From Lumbricus rubellus (taxonomy: Eukaryota; Annelida; Clitellata; Crassiclitellata; Lumbricidae), in NCBI GenBank assembly GCA_945859605.1, contig OX243820.1:31761013-31825012 (forward strand): a stretch of DNA of 64,000 bases. Direction: 5' to 3'. Positions 12,411 through 23,049 of the stretch are shown here, piece by piece; within the stretch, counting starts at the first letter, position 1, and every line of letters starts with the position of its first letter. The notes under the pieces were generated by a model. The model was not told where the DNA came from and did no database searches. It saw only the letters and a program-made list of their open reading frames with translations. A program made the position numbers and the translations under genes.

Positions 12411-12494
12411 ATGATCAGTGTTGCCCTCCTCCTTTCTCTACACGTTAGACTGGCACTGCCGAAGTACGAGCAATGGTGGAGTTTTAAAACCTGA
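12411..12494 (+). pseudogene. Decayed relative of the cysteine-rich secreted peptide
   Basis: The ORF M-I-S-V-A-L-L-L-S-L-H-V-R-L-A-L-P aligns residue for residue with the signal peptide at 59158. The first two mature cysteines are Tyr and Trp here, and a TGA follows after 27 codons. It lies about 450 bases upstream of SCP3 exon 1, the same relative place as the copies near SCP7 and SCP8. Confidence 0.5.
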
Positions 12495-12944
12495 TCTTGT
12501 GGCACGCTTGTTATGTTGTGTCCTCTGGTTGCATGGCCCACAGCTCCTCACCCGTCTCAACCCCGGTGTGGTGATGCCGATCTTGAGAGGGCTGTGACGC
12601 CAAAGACCCGGGTCCGACGGACCAGTGACGACCTCGGTGAGACGGGACTCTGGCCGGGCAGCTCGGAGACTCCCCGCAGAGCACACCTTTGACGTCGGCG
12701 GTTGTTGTTGACGTGAGCGCAGGTCGCGCTAGCGCCTTGAATGTGGTCACGCTCCACTTTTCCTTTACGAACCTTTACGACCAGATGATACAAATCCAAA
12801 ACAGCTCTTGTTTGCCTGCTTTATCAGTGTTTTAAGAGTAAATATCTAGAAGAGCCTGGTGTTGTACACCCGCAGAACACCTTTGACTAGTCGATTAAAT
12901 GGTGATACTTTCTTGGCAGACAATCCTGTGATCATCGGCTCAAG

Positions 12945-13112
12945 ATGTCAGATATTTTGTCGAGAAAAGTGAAGACGTACTTCAAGCACAACGATGTGAA
13001 CAGCGACGGCGTCATATCGTTTAAAGATTGGATGGATATGGCTGATCTTCAAAGTGATGCTAGCAAAGCAAACGCCGTTCAAAAGGAAAAGCTGAGAGAG
13101 TGTTTTCTCAAA
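12945..13112 (+). CDS. SCP3 coding exon 1
   Basis: ATG at 12945 starts a 168-base exon ending at donor GTAAGT. EF loop 1 is D-V-N-S-D-G-V-I-S-F-K-D, with good oxygen ligands and Asp at position 12. The upstream bases CTCAAG-ATG and an acceptor-like TTGGCAG match SCP2, which supports this start and an upstream non-coding exon. Confidence 0.88.
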
Positions 13113-13286
13113 GTAAGTTCTTTAAGGAAAGGTTTGTTTTGTCTTAGTTTATTAATTGATGGCCTATTCCTTTTTGTATTTAAGTTTGTTGCGAGGAGCT
13201 TTTGCATAGGCCTATTGGCGTAATTATAATTCCTTAGGGTGGTTTGATTCATATTATATATTTATTTAGCCTATTTTATAATTATG

Positions 13287-13722
13287 CATAGATGTAAAAA
13301 ACGAAGAAAATAAAAATAAAAAAACGGTAAAAAACGACGTTTTTTTCAAAAAAATAAAAAACGACAAAAAACCCATAAAAAACCGAAACGAAAAATAATT
13401 TGACTTTGCTACATCTAAAACCGCATTTTACCCTTGAAAACCTTGATTAGGAACCTACTACACGCAGGCTATCTCTTAAATGATTATGTTAAACGATGAA
13501 ATAATGACTTTAGTTAGCTGAATTCTTGAGAATTGGCGGAAAACATAAGGATTATCAGAAAAAAATTAAAATTAAGTGAAATAATAACAGAAAGTAAATG
13601 AATAAATAAAGATAAAGAAATAATAAAAAACGATAAAAAACGATGGGAAAAATAAAAAACGAAAAAAACGACGTGTTTTGGGAGAGAATAAAAACCGGAA
13701 AAAAACGTTTTGTACAACTATG
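13287..13722. mobile_element. hAT-type MITE, copy in SCP3 intron
   Basis: Ends CATAGATGTAAAAAACG and an imperfect complement ending ACAACTATG. The left duplication is TAATTATG (13279-13286). The right copy reads TA-GGCTA-ATTATG (13723-13735), the same 8 bp with five extra bases. The interior is poly-A-rich with AAAAAACGAAAAAA runs. A second copy lies in the SCP7 intron. Confidence 0.85.
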
Positions 13723-13737
13723 TAGGCTAATTATGTG

Positions 13738-13990
13738 TCCGCTCTGCAGTCGGGAACGCCTCTGAGTAGTGAGCTTGAAGGGGGGGGGCTATACCAAGTG
13801 CACATACACACATTCATAAAAACAAACTTCGAGCCACGTCCTTCGATTGGCCGTTGAGAGTCAAGGTAGCCGAGACTGGTTAATATAAAGCGGTCGGGCT
13901 GTAATGTGGAGAGTAAGGGTTCGATCCTCGTCCGTAGAGCTAACTGTTTATAGACCTTGAGCAAGTCCGACGCTTATTGTAGGCCCTGAT
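13738..13990 (+). mobile_element. Two SINE pieces: tail of one, tRNA-like head of another
   Basis: 13738-13795 matches the body/tail of the 25977 family (CCTCTGAGTAGTGAGCTTGA). 13850-13940 is tRNA-like, with TAGCCGAGACTGGTTAA and GGGTTCGATCC as A and B boxes. No acceptor stem closes, so this is not a tRNA gene. Confidence 0.6.
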
Positions 13991-14392
13991 AATTGCAACT
14001 GCGCCGTCGAGGCGTGCGTGCATTTCGTAGCTGTGCACTGTGTAGAAGGGTGATAGGCCCTGTCAAATTGTAGTTGTATTGTAATTTGTAAGCGTAGGCC
14101 TACTGCATCTTATTGCCAGTGTTAAAACCACATTTCATCCACATGATGAATGAATTGGGAATTGTCTGGCGTGGGGCTGGTGGAAAATTATCAAAATGTT
14201 TTCAGATTTTATTTAATAGAACGTATTTTAAACTTGAGGCAGAGGCAATGATTATGGATAAGCCTGTAATCTTTGCAAAAAAAATTATTTCGTGTGTGCA
14301 AGCTAAACTTAGATTGCGCATTAAATTTTCTGTAAGGTATCATATTTTTCCGTTCGGTGACAATTCTCGTAGACCTTCCATTGCAATCACAG

Positions 14393-14764
14393 GTATGGAG
14401 AAACTTTATAAAGTCCGCTGGACCCAATGACAACGCATTGCTGACTGCGTCCGTCTTAGCAGAGTCCGTGAAGCAGCAAAGAAATGACAAGGAATTCCAG
14501 GAGGCCTTCCGGGAAATAAGCCGCCATTTTTTCGGTCTTTTGGATCTCAATGGAGATGGGTTTCTACAGGAGGATGAATACGCGCGATCACTTATTGCTA
14601 TTGGCATCAAGGATACAAGCATGATACGTCGGGCGTTTGATTCCATGGATCTCAACAAGGAAGGAAAGCTCAGCTTGGACGAGTTCTGCAATGCCTTGGT
14701 GGAGTATCTCGTCTCAGATGATGAGAAAAGTCCATATTCGTTGCTGTGGGGGACCTCTGGTTGA
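14393..14764 (+). CDS. SCP3 coding exon 2, EF-hand protein with altered C-terminus
   Basis: The exon starts V-W-R-N-F-I-K-S-A-G after acceptor ATCACAG and adds 123 residues (179 in total). EF3 is D-L-N-G-D-G-F-L-Q-E-D-E and EF4 is D-L-N-K-E-G-K-L-S-L-D-E; Glu replaces Asp at position 5 of EF4. The last residues read L-L-W-G-T-S-G, because a run of five G near 14746-14752 is one base longer than in SCP1 and SCP2. Without that G the frame would end in the family tail W-G-P-L-V-D. The C-terminal tail packs over the ligand cavity in this family, so the change could matter, or it could be a homopolymer sequencing error. Confidence 0.87.
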   Translation, partial: VWRNFIKSAGPNDNALLTASVLAESVKQQRNDKEFQEAFREISRHFFGLLDLNGDGFLQEDEYARSLIAIGIKDTSMIRRAFDSMDLNKEGKLSLDEFCNALVEYLVSDDEKSPYSLLWGTSG

Positions 14765-15408
14765 CTGATGAAATTTTGTTACAACGAGAACATAACAGGC
14801 CTACAATGCCCTACATGAATAATGACTTTTTGTTTCTCTCTTGACCATAATGATTATTATTATATAGTCAATGTACTACCTCTAATCCTGATCTCTTTTT
14901 GTCTCTCACTCGATAATAATTTTAGTGACCACATCAGACAACATAAAGACAACAATTAATTTTTTTAAATTATTGCATTCAAATTTCCTATGGAATAACG
15001 ATATCGACTGCGTCGTGGAAACTGGCTTTTGCGCTCACTTTCTCAAATTAAATGCTAATTTATGAGCACAAGGCTATGTAGGCTAAGTAGGCGTGTGGTT
15101 TTGCGTTTTCATTTTAGCGAAATTCATTAAAAAATTGCACTAGTTGAGCTGGACCATTTAGGCTAAAATGAGTCCGTGGTTCGCATCACCGCATGCGCCC
15201 CCGCCCCGCGGACCGCAGGTTAGACAGCACTGTGCTCGATAGTTAGACCTAAACCATTCAACGCTCCAAACAACTACATTGTAAATGACTTAGCTCTTTC
15301 CTGTGTGGTTTTTTGTCTGTGTCTGCTCAAGTTTTTCATAACTGCATCTCACATTTGAGTTTCATTGCGACTACGCGCGATTTTGGTCAAATTCTTTAAT
15401 AGAAACAC

Positions 15409-15435
15409 GATGACGACGACGACGACGACGACGAC

Positions 15436-15465
<30 letters not shown>
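15409..15465 (+). repeat. (GAC)n(GAT)n microsatellite
   Basis: ACGACG then ATGATG runs beside the LINE fragment. Confidence 0.95.
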
Positions 15466-15466
<1 letters not shown>

Positions 15467-15900
15467 GTAATTGTAATTGAACATTTATATAGCGCCACTT
15501 CAAGAGAACTCCTCAGAGGCGCTCCCGACCTGACACCAAACCATAATCAAAGAGAATGGTTTTCAAACGCTTGCGGAAAAGGGGCAAAGAAAGACAAAGA
15601 AGTTCATTACGGAGACTAATAGGTAACTTATTCCAGAAAGACGGACCGACCATAGCAAAACTTCTATGCAGCACTGTGGAAGATCGAGCCCTAGGAACAA
15701 CCAGGTCACCATGCGTTGCAGAGCGAAGGAATCTACGGCCTGGAATGGATAGCACAGGCACACAAAGTTCCATAAGATAGATAGGAGCTTGGCCTGTTAG
15801 GCAATTACGCAAGAGTATTAGAATCTTAAACTCAATACGTTTTTGCATAGGCAACCAGTGCAGATGATGATGATGTTGTTGTTGTTGTTGTAGCAACGAT
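15466..15900 (-). mobile_element. L2/CR1-type LINE 3' fragment
   Basis: A minus-strand frame of 127 codons (15513-15896) carries L-H-W-L-P-M-Q-K-R-I-E-F-K-I-L and S-F-W-N-K-L-P-I-S-L-R, the usual end of L2/CR1 reverse-transcriptase ORFs. It is followed by the GCGCTATATAAATG-type 3' end and an ATTACA-like tail. 5'-truncated. The last 180 bases are the same as the SCP6 insertion. Confidence 0.82.
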
Positions 15901-16697
15901 TGCGATACGTGTCCTAAATCAATCAGCCATCATGACTCTCCCATATTAGCATCACCATTCACCAATGAGCTAGAAGCTAAAGCTACATGTGGGTTGTAAT
16001 TCTGCGTTATGCAAGACCTATCTCGCATAAGCAGCGTTACCTGCATCCGCTTGATTCTATCAAAGATGCTGTAAGCTTATTCAATTAAATTAAATTTCTA
16101 ATTCTGTGCAATATAACTGTTTCCACCTGATATTCGAACATACGCGTAGATGTAATACAATAGGTTGAGATACAGGCGAAAATTCAATTAGGCCTACGAC
16201 CCTCGGCCATAGTACAGGCTTAGGCCTAGATCTATTCTAATTTTATGTAGCTCTACGTCAATATAATCTTGTTGAATTTGACGCACGATATTATTGACCA
16301 GAAATTAATTAGTCCACTGAATTTTCTGATAAATATGCAATTTTCCAGGTGTCTGTGGAAATAAGACCATAGTCTATGATTATTTAACAATAATATTATA
16401 TCTGCTGATTAACAAGATCAATAGTTAGTGTATTCAAATTGGACACAAATTAATATTCATCGATGCGTAAGTAGGCCTAAGTCTCGTGAAGTCTTGAAAA
16501 CAAATCCTAAAATACATGTAGGCTTTCTTAAAGTCTGCTTACCTTACTCGGTTCGTACAAAGTCGCGAACTTGGATGCAAATTTAAAGTCTATAATAGAC
16601 AAGCTATAATTGGAAATAACTGTTTGATGTTAGTAGACCTAAGCCCAGTTTCGTCTGAAGACATGGTCACCATAGATTGGCGTAGACAGTCACCAGG

Positions 16698-16845
16698 CAT
16701 AGGCGCAATCACGTCCTAAAAGTTGGGGGGGGACCATAATGAATCACGTCCTAAAAGTTGGGGGAACCATAATAATAAAGTTAGGGGACCACTCAAAAGT
16801 TGGGGAGACGCGTCCCGTGGGTCCCATAGGGTGGTTGCGCCTATG
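16698..16845. mobile_element. Short hAT-type MITE (148 bp)
   Basis: Ends CATAGGCGCAATCAC and GTGGTTGCGCCTATG with perfect 8-bp duplications TCACCAGG (16690-16697, 16846-16853). The inside has three AAAGTTGGGG-type units. A matching end, CATAGGCGCAATGCCC, appears at 63979, cut by the window edge. Confidence 0.88.
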
Positions 16846-17489
16846 TCACCAGGGTTCCACGGTTCTACGGGTCACAAAATCACAACTATTACAAAAGTTA
16901 CAACGCGCGTGACCTCCACGCGCGTCAGAATTAAAACGTCGCTAAGTCCTTCATTGTATTCTTGATGAGACAATATTATATTATTTAGCGCACCCAAGAA
17001 AGAGTGCTGTCAGTTCTTAGGGATCATTGTAGCAGTCTCAACATAGAAGCATATCTGCATCGTAGGTTTTATAATATTCATAATCTAGAGATACCACGAT
17101 ATGATTCGTTGATTGGTAAGGGATTTATCACGATAATCTTATTATAGTTAACTTGTTTGACGATAATAGTTTAGTAATTATATTATAATTTAACTTGTGA
17201 TTTCAATTTGCACGTTTTTATTACCTATTATTACTTCGATGTATTATAATGATATTCTGTGTCCCATTGTGCGTTTGCAAGTGGATTAATAAAGAAAATA
17301 CTTACTTACTGACTTACTTTTATCAATATTAATTAAATTTAAAATACTTTCAATGTCTCTTCAAAATAGCTGACAGGTCTGACGATCGACTGAGACAGCA
17401 CTCGTAATTGAATATCGACTGGAGCGTAATTAGGCTGCCATTTAAAGTTCTGTGTAAAACGGCAATACTGGAACACACTTCGCAGCAGT

Positions 17490-17657
17490 ATGTCTGAGTA
17501 TTGGAAGAGAAAGATGAGGACGTATTTCGGGCGATTGGACTTCGATAAAGATGGAATCATATCGAAGGACGACTGGGTTGGAATGGGAATTCGATTCGCC
17601 AACTTCGAGAAAGCGGATAAGCAGAAAGCGGAACATCTCGAAGAGGAATTTGAAAAA
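17490..17657 (+). CDS. SCP4 coding exon 1
   Basis: ATG at 17490; 56 codons ending ...F-E-K before donor GTAAGA. The start M-S-E-Y-W-K-R-K-M-R-T-Y-F defines the SCP4-6 group. EF loop 1 (D-F-D-K-D-G-I-I-S-K-D-D) is near canonical. Confidence 0.9.
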
Positions 17658-17734
17658 GTAAGAGGTTTAAGATACATGTAGTTAATACTTGGTCTAGTTG
17701 GTGTATGAATAGGTTTAGTTGGCACTGAAATAAC

Positions 17735-18200
17735 TTGGCTACTGCTGCTGCTGTATTTTTTACTGCTGGTGTTGCTGCTCCTTCTGTTGCCTCTGCGACT
17801 GCTGCAGTATAATATTATAAAATTATTATCTACTCCGAGCACTACTAAAATACTTTCGACTAATGCTGCTAGTATCCCTACTGTTATTGTTGTAGGCTAC
17901 ATCTACTTCTACTGCTGCTACAACTACTGTTACTGATACTACCGCGACCGCAATTACTACCACTACCACTATGCTACTGATACAGCAGCAAAAAAGCACC
18001 ATCAGAGGGAATAATTCTAGCCTGAAGGGAAAGAAGAGTAGTAGTAGCAACCGTAGTAGTCACGGTAGTAGTTGTTGCTGATGTTGCTTTTTTGGTTGTT
18101 ACTACTACTAGGCTACTGCTACTATTACAACCTTTAATACTACTGCTACCGCTACTGCAACAAAAACTACTACTACTGCTGCAAGGACTACTACTGCTAT
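17735..18200 (+). repeat. Degenerate CTA/CTG triplets in SCP4 intron
   Basis: ACTACTGCTGCT-like sequence over more than 400 bases; similar sequence lies in the SCP6 intron (30535-30790). Confidence 0.75.
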
Positions 18201-18361
18201 TACATTCACCATAGTAAAAATAATTGACCTTAATTATAGTTAAGTTTCATCTAGAGGGTTTTTACTTTCATCAGAAAAAGTGTCTTGTAGCCTATATGCA
18301 ACTGTAATGCGGGCGCTTTTCTAGCACTAATAACGATTTCTGTCTTACTATTCGCCTATAG

Positions 18362-18739
18362 TTATGGGAGCAGTTCATGAAGATGGCTTTCACCTTCGGT
18401 GACAATAAAGGAATGACCGTTGACATATTCATCGATTCTATCGGAATGCAGCGCTACAGCAAGGATCTGATCGAACACTTCTCCGGTGTTATTCGCGGTC
18501 TCTTCGACCTGATGGACGTCAACTGTGAGGGTTGCCTGCTCGAGGATGATTACCGCAGAATGCTTGCTCAGATCGGAGTGGAGGACCCTTCGTTTACAAA
18601 AGAAGCGTTCAGGGCAATTGATGTCAACCACGTTGGAAGGCTGACCTACGAAGAGTTCATTAATGCCTACTCTGAATTCATGTTCTCAGAGGATGAGAGG
18701 AGTCCGTATGGACACTTCTTCGGACCTCTTGTCGATTAG
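18362..18739 (+). CDS. SCP4 coding exon 2, EF-hand sarcoplasmic/calexcitin-like protein
   Basis: The exon starts L-W-E-Q-F-M after acceptor CCTATAG and ends F-F-G-P-L-V-D, TAG at 18737; the protein is 181 residues. EF3 is D-V-N-C-E-G-C-L-L-E-D-D and EF4 is D-V-N-H-V-G-R-L-T-Y-E-E. Valine at ligand position 5 of EF4 suggests that this site binds calcium poorly. The intron (17658-18361) is full of degenerate ACT/GCT triplets, also found in the SCP6 intron, so the two genes probably share a recent ancestor. Confidence 0.9.
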   Translation, partial: LWEQFMKMAFTFGDNKGMTVDIFIDSIGMQRYSKDLIEHFSGVIRGLFDLMDVNCEGCLLEDDYRRMLAQIGVEDPSFTKEAFRAIDVNHVGRLTYEEFINAYSEFMFSEDERSPYGHFFGPLVD

Positions 18740-19050
18740 GTCTGCAGGCGGGGGTGTTCCTTCCAAGATTGAAAGAACTCTCTGTGCTTTCCATATTAAT
18801 TTTCTCTGACTAATATGTGACTATAATAGGCCTACTTGTTCTTACTGGCAATCGATCAACTGGATCACTTTATGGACGTTTATGTTTTTAGTTAAAACTG
18901 CATCATGTGTATTTCCAGATTGTAAATACTTAGGCCCACATGATACTTGCCTATCTACCATCTTGAATCTGAAAGCGTGGATATGTAGCCCTACCAGTGG
19001 GACTTCTAATCCCTTCTGGGTTTCCGTTGTAACCAACTGTTTTGTATATA

Positions 19051-20221
19051 CAGGGTGGGCCAAAAAAAGACCCCCCCCTAAGATTTTTGCCAATATCTTG
19101 ACCAAAAGAAAGAATTTTGAAATGAAATTTCACAGTCTTGTAGACAATTCATATTTACACCAGATGGCCAAATTTCATTAAACTATTTCAAACAGAACAA
19201 GAGTTACACCACTTTTAGTGAAGCCACCCACCGTTTTTTGACGATTCAAAAACCCGACGCAACAAAAAGTATCAAAAATTCAATTCAATTATTTCGGCCA
19301 ATATCTTGGCCAGAAGTAAGAATATCAAAATGAAATTTTACGGGCTTAAAGACAATTCATATTCACACATGATGGCCAGATTTCATCAAAATATTTCAAA
19401 CAGAAGAAAAGTTATATCACTTTTAGTGAGGCCACCCCCCATTTTTTGACATTTCAAAGACGTAACGCAGCAAAAAGTAGCAAAAACACAATTTTATTAA
19501 GTCTCATCTCAGATAATTGTTATCAAATAGCCTTCATATGCCAGATGATCACTATTATTACTATTTAAAACCGAAACAGGGTACCAGCGTAGCTGCACGT
19601 CACTGAGAAGTCACTTAGCAAGATGACAATCAAATTGGTAAATAAGAAATCTGTCAGATTAATCAGGGGTCCATCAAGAACTTTGCAAAGATACTCAAAA
19701 GAAGTTTTGGCACTGGTGGTGTGCACATTGAACACAAGTTGTGAAGCACTACCAAGCTCATTTGACAACAGTTATTTGAGACGAGACTTTAAAAAATCGT
19801 GTTTTTGCTACTTTTTGTCGCGTTTCGTTTTTGAATTGTCAAAAACGGTGGGTGGTCTCGCTAAAAGTGGTATAACTTGTGTTGTGTTTGAAATATTTTG
19901 ATGAAATCCGGTCTGAATGTGTAAATATGAATTGTCTTTAAGCCTGTAAAATTTCATTTCGAAATTCTTACTTCTGGCCAAGATATTGGCAAAAAACCTA
20001 ATTTTTTCGCGTTTCGTTTTTGAATCGTCAAAAAACGGGGGGTGCCCTCACTAAAAGTGATATAACTTTTGTTATCTTTGAAATATTTAGATGAAATCTG
20101 GCCATCATGTGTAAATATGAATTGCCTTTAAGACTGCAAAATTTCATTTCAAAATTCTTACTTCTGGCCAAAATATTGTCATTAAATTTAGGGGGGGGGT
20201 CTTTTTTTATGGCCCACCCTG
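19051..20221. mobile_element. TA-flanked foldback-like MITE
   Basis: Ends CAGGGTGGGCCA and TGGCCCACCCTG, with TA on both sides (19049-19050, 20222-20223). Arms of about 470 bp are inverted copies, each built from two roughly 210-bp subunits (AATATCTTGGCCAGAA, TTCATATTTACAC). A 240-base centre has no recognisable gene. Confidence 0.8.
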
Positions 20222-20229
20222 TACATGTA

Positions 20230-22800
20230 TACTTTGCAAAAATGTTTTTGTTTATCTTGGTGAAATAAAATTGATGGTTATGATTACTTTTACTTACCCT
20301 TCAACTCCTGAAGTCTGTGACTGTTTGAGCAGACTTTTGTGTTACATCAGACGATGAGAAGATAAGTGTTAAGTGGTCGGTTGCTGCTCATCTCAGTCGA
20401 ACCTTACATGAAATTGACACACGGTGCCTTTATCTTTTCGGCTTGTTTTGCAGCTCCAGGTCTTCGCCATTCTTCTGTTATTACCGTAGTCTGTTGACAA
20501 AGGCCATCATGTGTCGTTCGTTCATTAAGGTTAATGAATTGATATTAGGCCTATTTTGATAATTGATGAAATTTTCTTGTTGTTATAACACTTAACATCT
20601 GAGTAGATTTCTTGAAGAGGCGCTATATAAGTACTCTCTCAATAAAAAAATAAAATTAAAATAAATAAATACCAGAAGACTTAATTTATGCAACACTGTT
20701 TCTGGATTGTGTTAACTGTACAGTTGTGAATTGAAAAATGGCCGCTTGTTGTTCTTTCATTGAAAACGGCACAAAAAGCTTAACATGGTTATAAGAGCTT
20801 GTTTTAATTAACAGCAAACACACGTGTCATCTTTGGCAACAGCAGTTCAGTGCATTTCGCTGGTGCGACAGCGCAGACATCTTAAATAACCGTTTGCATA
20901 CATGTAAGTTGCATGACTAAGTCCAGGTCTCGTCTTGTCATTTCGTTGAAAGTGCAAAAACATTCGGTATCGATCACATGCCCTTCTCCACTGTGAACTC
21001 CAAACCCTAACCCTAACCATGCTTTACATCTTACTTTAATAAGGTAGTACTCTCCATTTCAACCAGAAACAGACGCGACTATAGGCTATTTGCGCTTATC
21101 CTAGAACCAACGCCCGCAAATTTTCCATTAAATATCTTGCCTTCTTATCTTAGAGTGTACAAAACTGTACATGGCCCTCACACACTTTAAAGGTCTGATA
21201 CGTGCACATGCAGGAAAAAATGTGACATAAAAATGTTATATAAAATCAATCTCTCTCACCAACTGTTGATAAATTATAGTGCTTGTTTTTTTTCTTTTTC
21301 TATTTTCTTTCTTCTTCCTCTTATACTTCTCTGTCTCCCTCTCCTTTTATTTTCTCCTCTTTTCCTCTCTTTTCCTTTCTTTTTTGTCTCTTCTCTTTCT
21401 TTCTCTGTCCTTTTCTTCTTTTTCTTCTACATTATATTTACATTGTGCCCTAACTCCATCATTCATTCACCTCCATTAACGCTCAAATAAACTTACATCT
21501 GCCATACACCTTATATCCTCTTTCCCTGATATAGGCTACGATATGTGCAATCATCTTTGCTATAAACAATCATTTGCTTAGGGCCCCTACCCAGCGGGAT
21601 CTTCCCTTCAGGGGTTCCTATTGCTTCCCATGCACTACTACTACTATACAATCAATAGGTTGGACTCAACCTTTTAATCTCATTATATGTAGTCATAGTG
21701 CGTAATTGCTGTAGGGCGAGTGTAGGCCTACTTTTTTGTTTTTGCCTTTGGGAGCAATAAACTTGATTTAACTTGACTAACTCGATGTTTATTTCAAGAA
21801 AGGTCAAAACAATTGCCACTTTCATCATCAGGGTCGCATGTTGATTGAATTGTGCAGTGGCAGTGGGGTAGAGGTTTGGTTGCTTTCTTAGTTGTTGTGT
21901 TCAGTAAATTTCGGAAGAAAGCAAAGATCAATATTGCGCCAGAAATTCAAACGTCGAAGAGATAGCGCAACGCGACAGAACAATAATAATTGTTATCGAC
22001 TGATCATTATGCATGTGACAAAAGAGCACATGAAACTTACATGTAGATAGCACAATGCCATGTAGGCTATGTCTCTTCGTAAGACAACATCATGACTGGG
22101 AAGCATGTGGACAAGTCATTTGACATACATTGTAGCCTAGGGCTATGCATGTGATTTTAGGCCTACATGCGCTTTGACTGGAGGCTCTGTTGAGACTGTT
22201 GGAGTCGGACTGTGGAACTTGTAGTCTGCATCGTGAGAGTAAGACTATAATTTTCCGCAATGGGAGAGTGAGGGTTAACTGAGAGTCATGCCAATCTTGT
22301 ATGGCAAGCCTGTTGATATTGTGTGTCTCTCTCTACTCCTCTAGTCTCTTCCCGCTTACATATTAAGTTTATAGATTGACAGAACAGCAATATTTGGTGA
22401 AACATAATTTAACGCAGACGTAGCCGACTCAATGAGTGATGCACGTTCTTAGTTTGGGTTATGAAAAGAACTAAACTTGGGTCATGCTAGGCAGGCCCGT
22501 AGCGAGTTCTGGCAACCAACCACGAGGGTGGATCTGATCTTAGGGACGCTGGCAAACAACCAGAAGCGCGGGGAGGGTGGTTTGCCTCGAGCCTACAGCT
22601 AAAATCACGGACCACTAGCCTAGGGGCGTCCACGGTTAGATCCACTACTGCATGCTGAATTCCCCGTCTAAAACTAAAGCACCGCACAACCGACAAAAAA
22701 TCGGGTCCGATATCCCATAAATAAGTGTGCAGCTGCAGTGACGTTACCGCTAATTCAAGTTAGGTGGTCTAACGCAAAGACGTAGATGTCCTTATGCTTT
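20230..22800. other. Intergenic, no gene seen
   Basis: Contains a SINE tail (20590-20670), a CT-rich tract (21285-21430) and scattered TAGGCCTA-type motifs. No conserved frame. Confidence 0.5.
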
Positions 22801-22805
22801 ATGTA

Positions 22806-23045
22806 TGAAAGTAATCTGTCATACATTACTCTTTCAAATAATTTAGAGAAAAAAGGTAGTATATAAATAGGTCTGTAGTTAGTAGTTTCATTTTTGGCAC
22901 CCTGTTTGTGAATGGGGAGAACTTTGGCAAGCTTGATTTCAGACGGAACAATACCATTTTTAGTGAACTGTTAATCACTTCAGCCAGTGGAGTGGTAAGG
23001 AGTTCCATAATCGATGATAATATCATAGGATTCAATTCATCAGTG
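22806..23045 (-). pseudogene. LINE reverse-transcriptase fragment
   Basis: Minus-strand frames include L-N-P-M-I-L-S-S-I-M-E-L-L and, after a one-base shift, G-I-V-P-S-E-I-K-L-A-K-V then N-Y-R-P-I, the hallmark of the RT palm start in LINEs. About 80 codons, otherwise isolated. Confidence 0.7.
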
Positions 23046-23049
23046 CCAG

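Noticed and set aside
12438..12799. Three overlapping minus-strand frames
   Set aside because: Higher-GC stretch with no recognisable domain; mutually overlapping frames argue against coding.
14209..14691. 160-codon minus-strand frame
   Set aside because: Antisense shadow of SCP3 exon 2, whose EF-hand codons explain the openness; the same holds for minus frames at 10397, 18362, 52248 and 62042.
21001..21018. Telomere-like CCCTAA units
   Set aside because: Only two to three units, no array.
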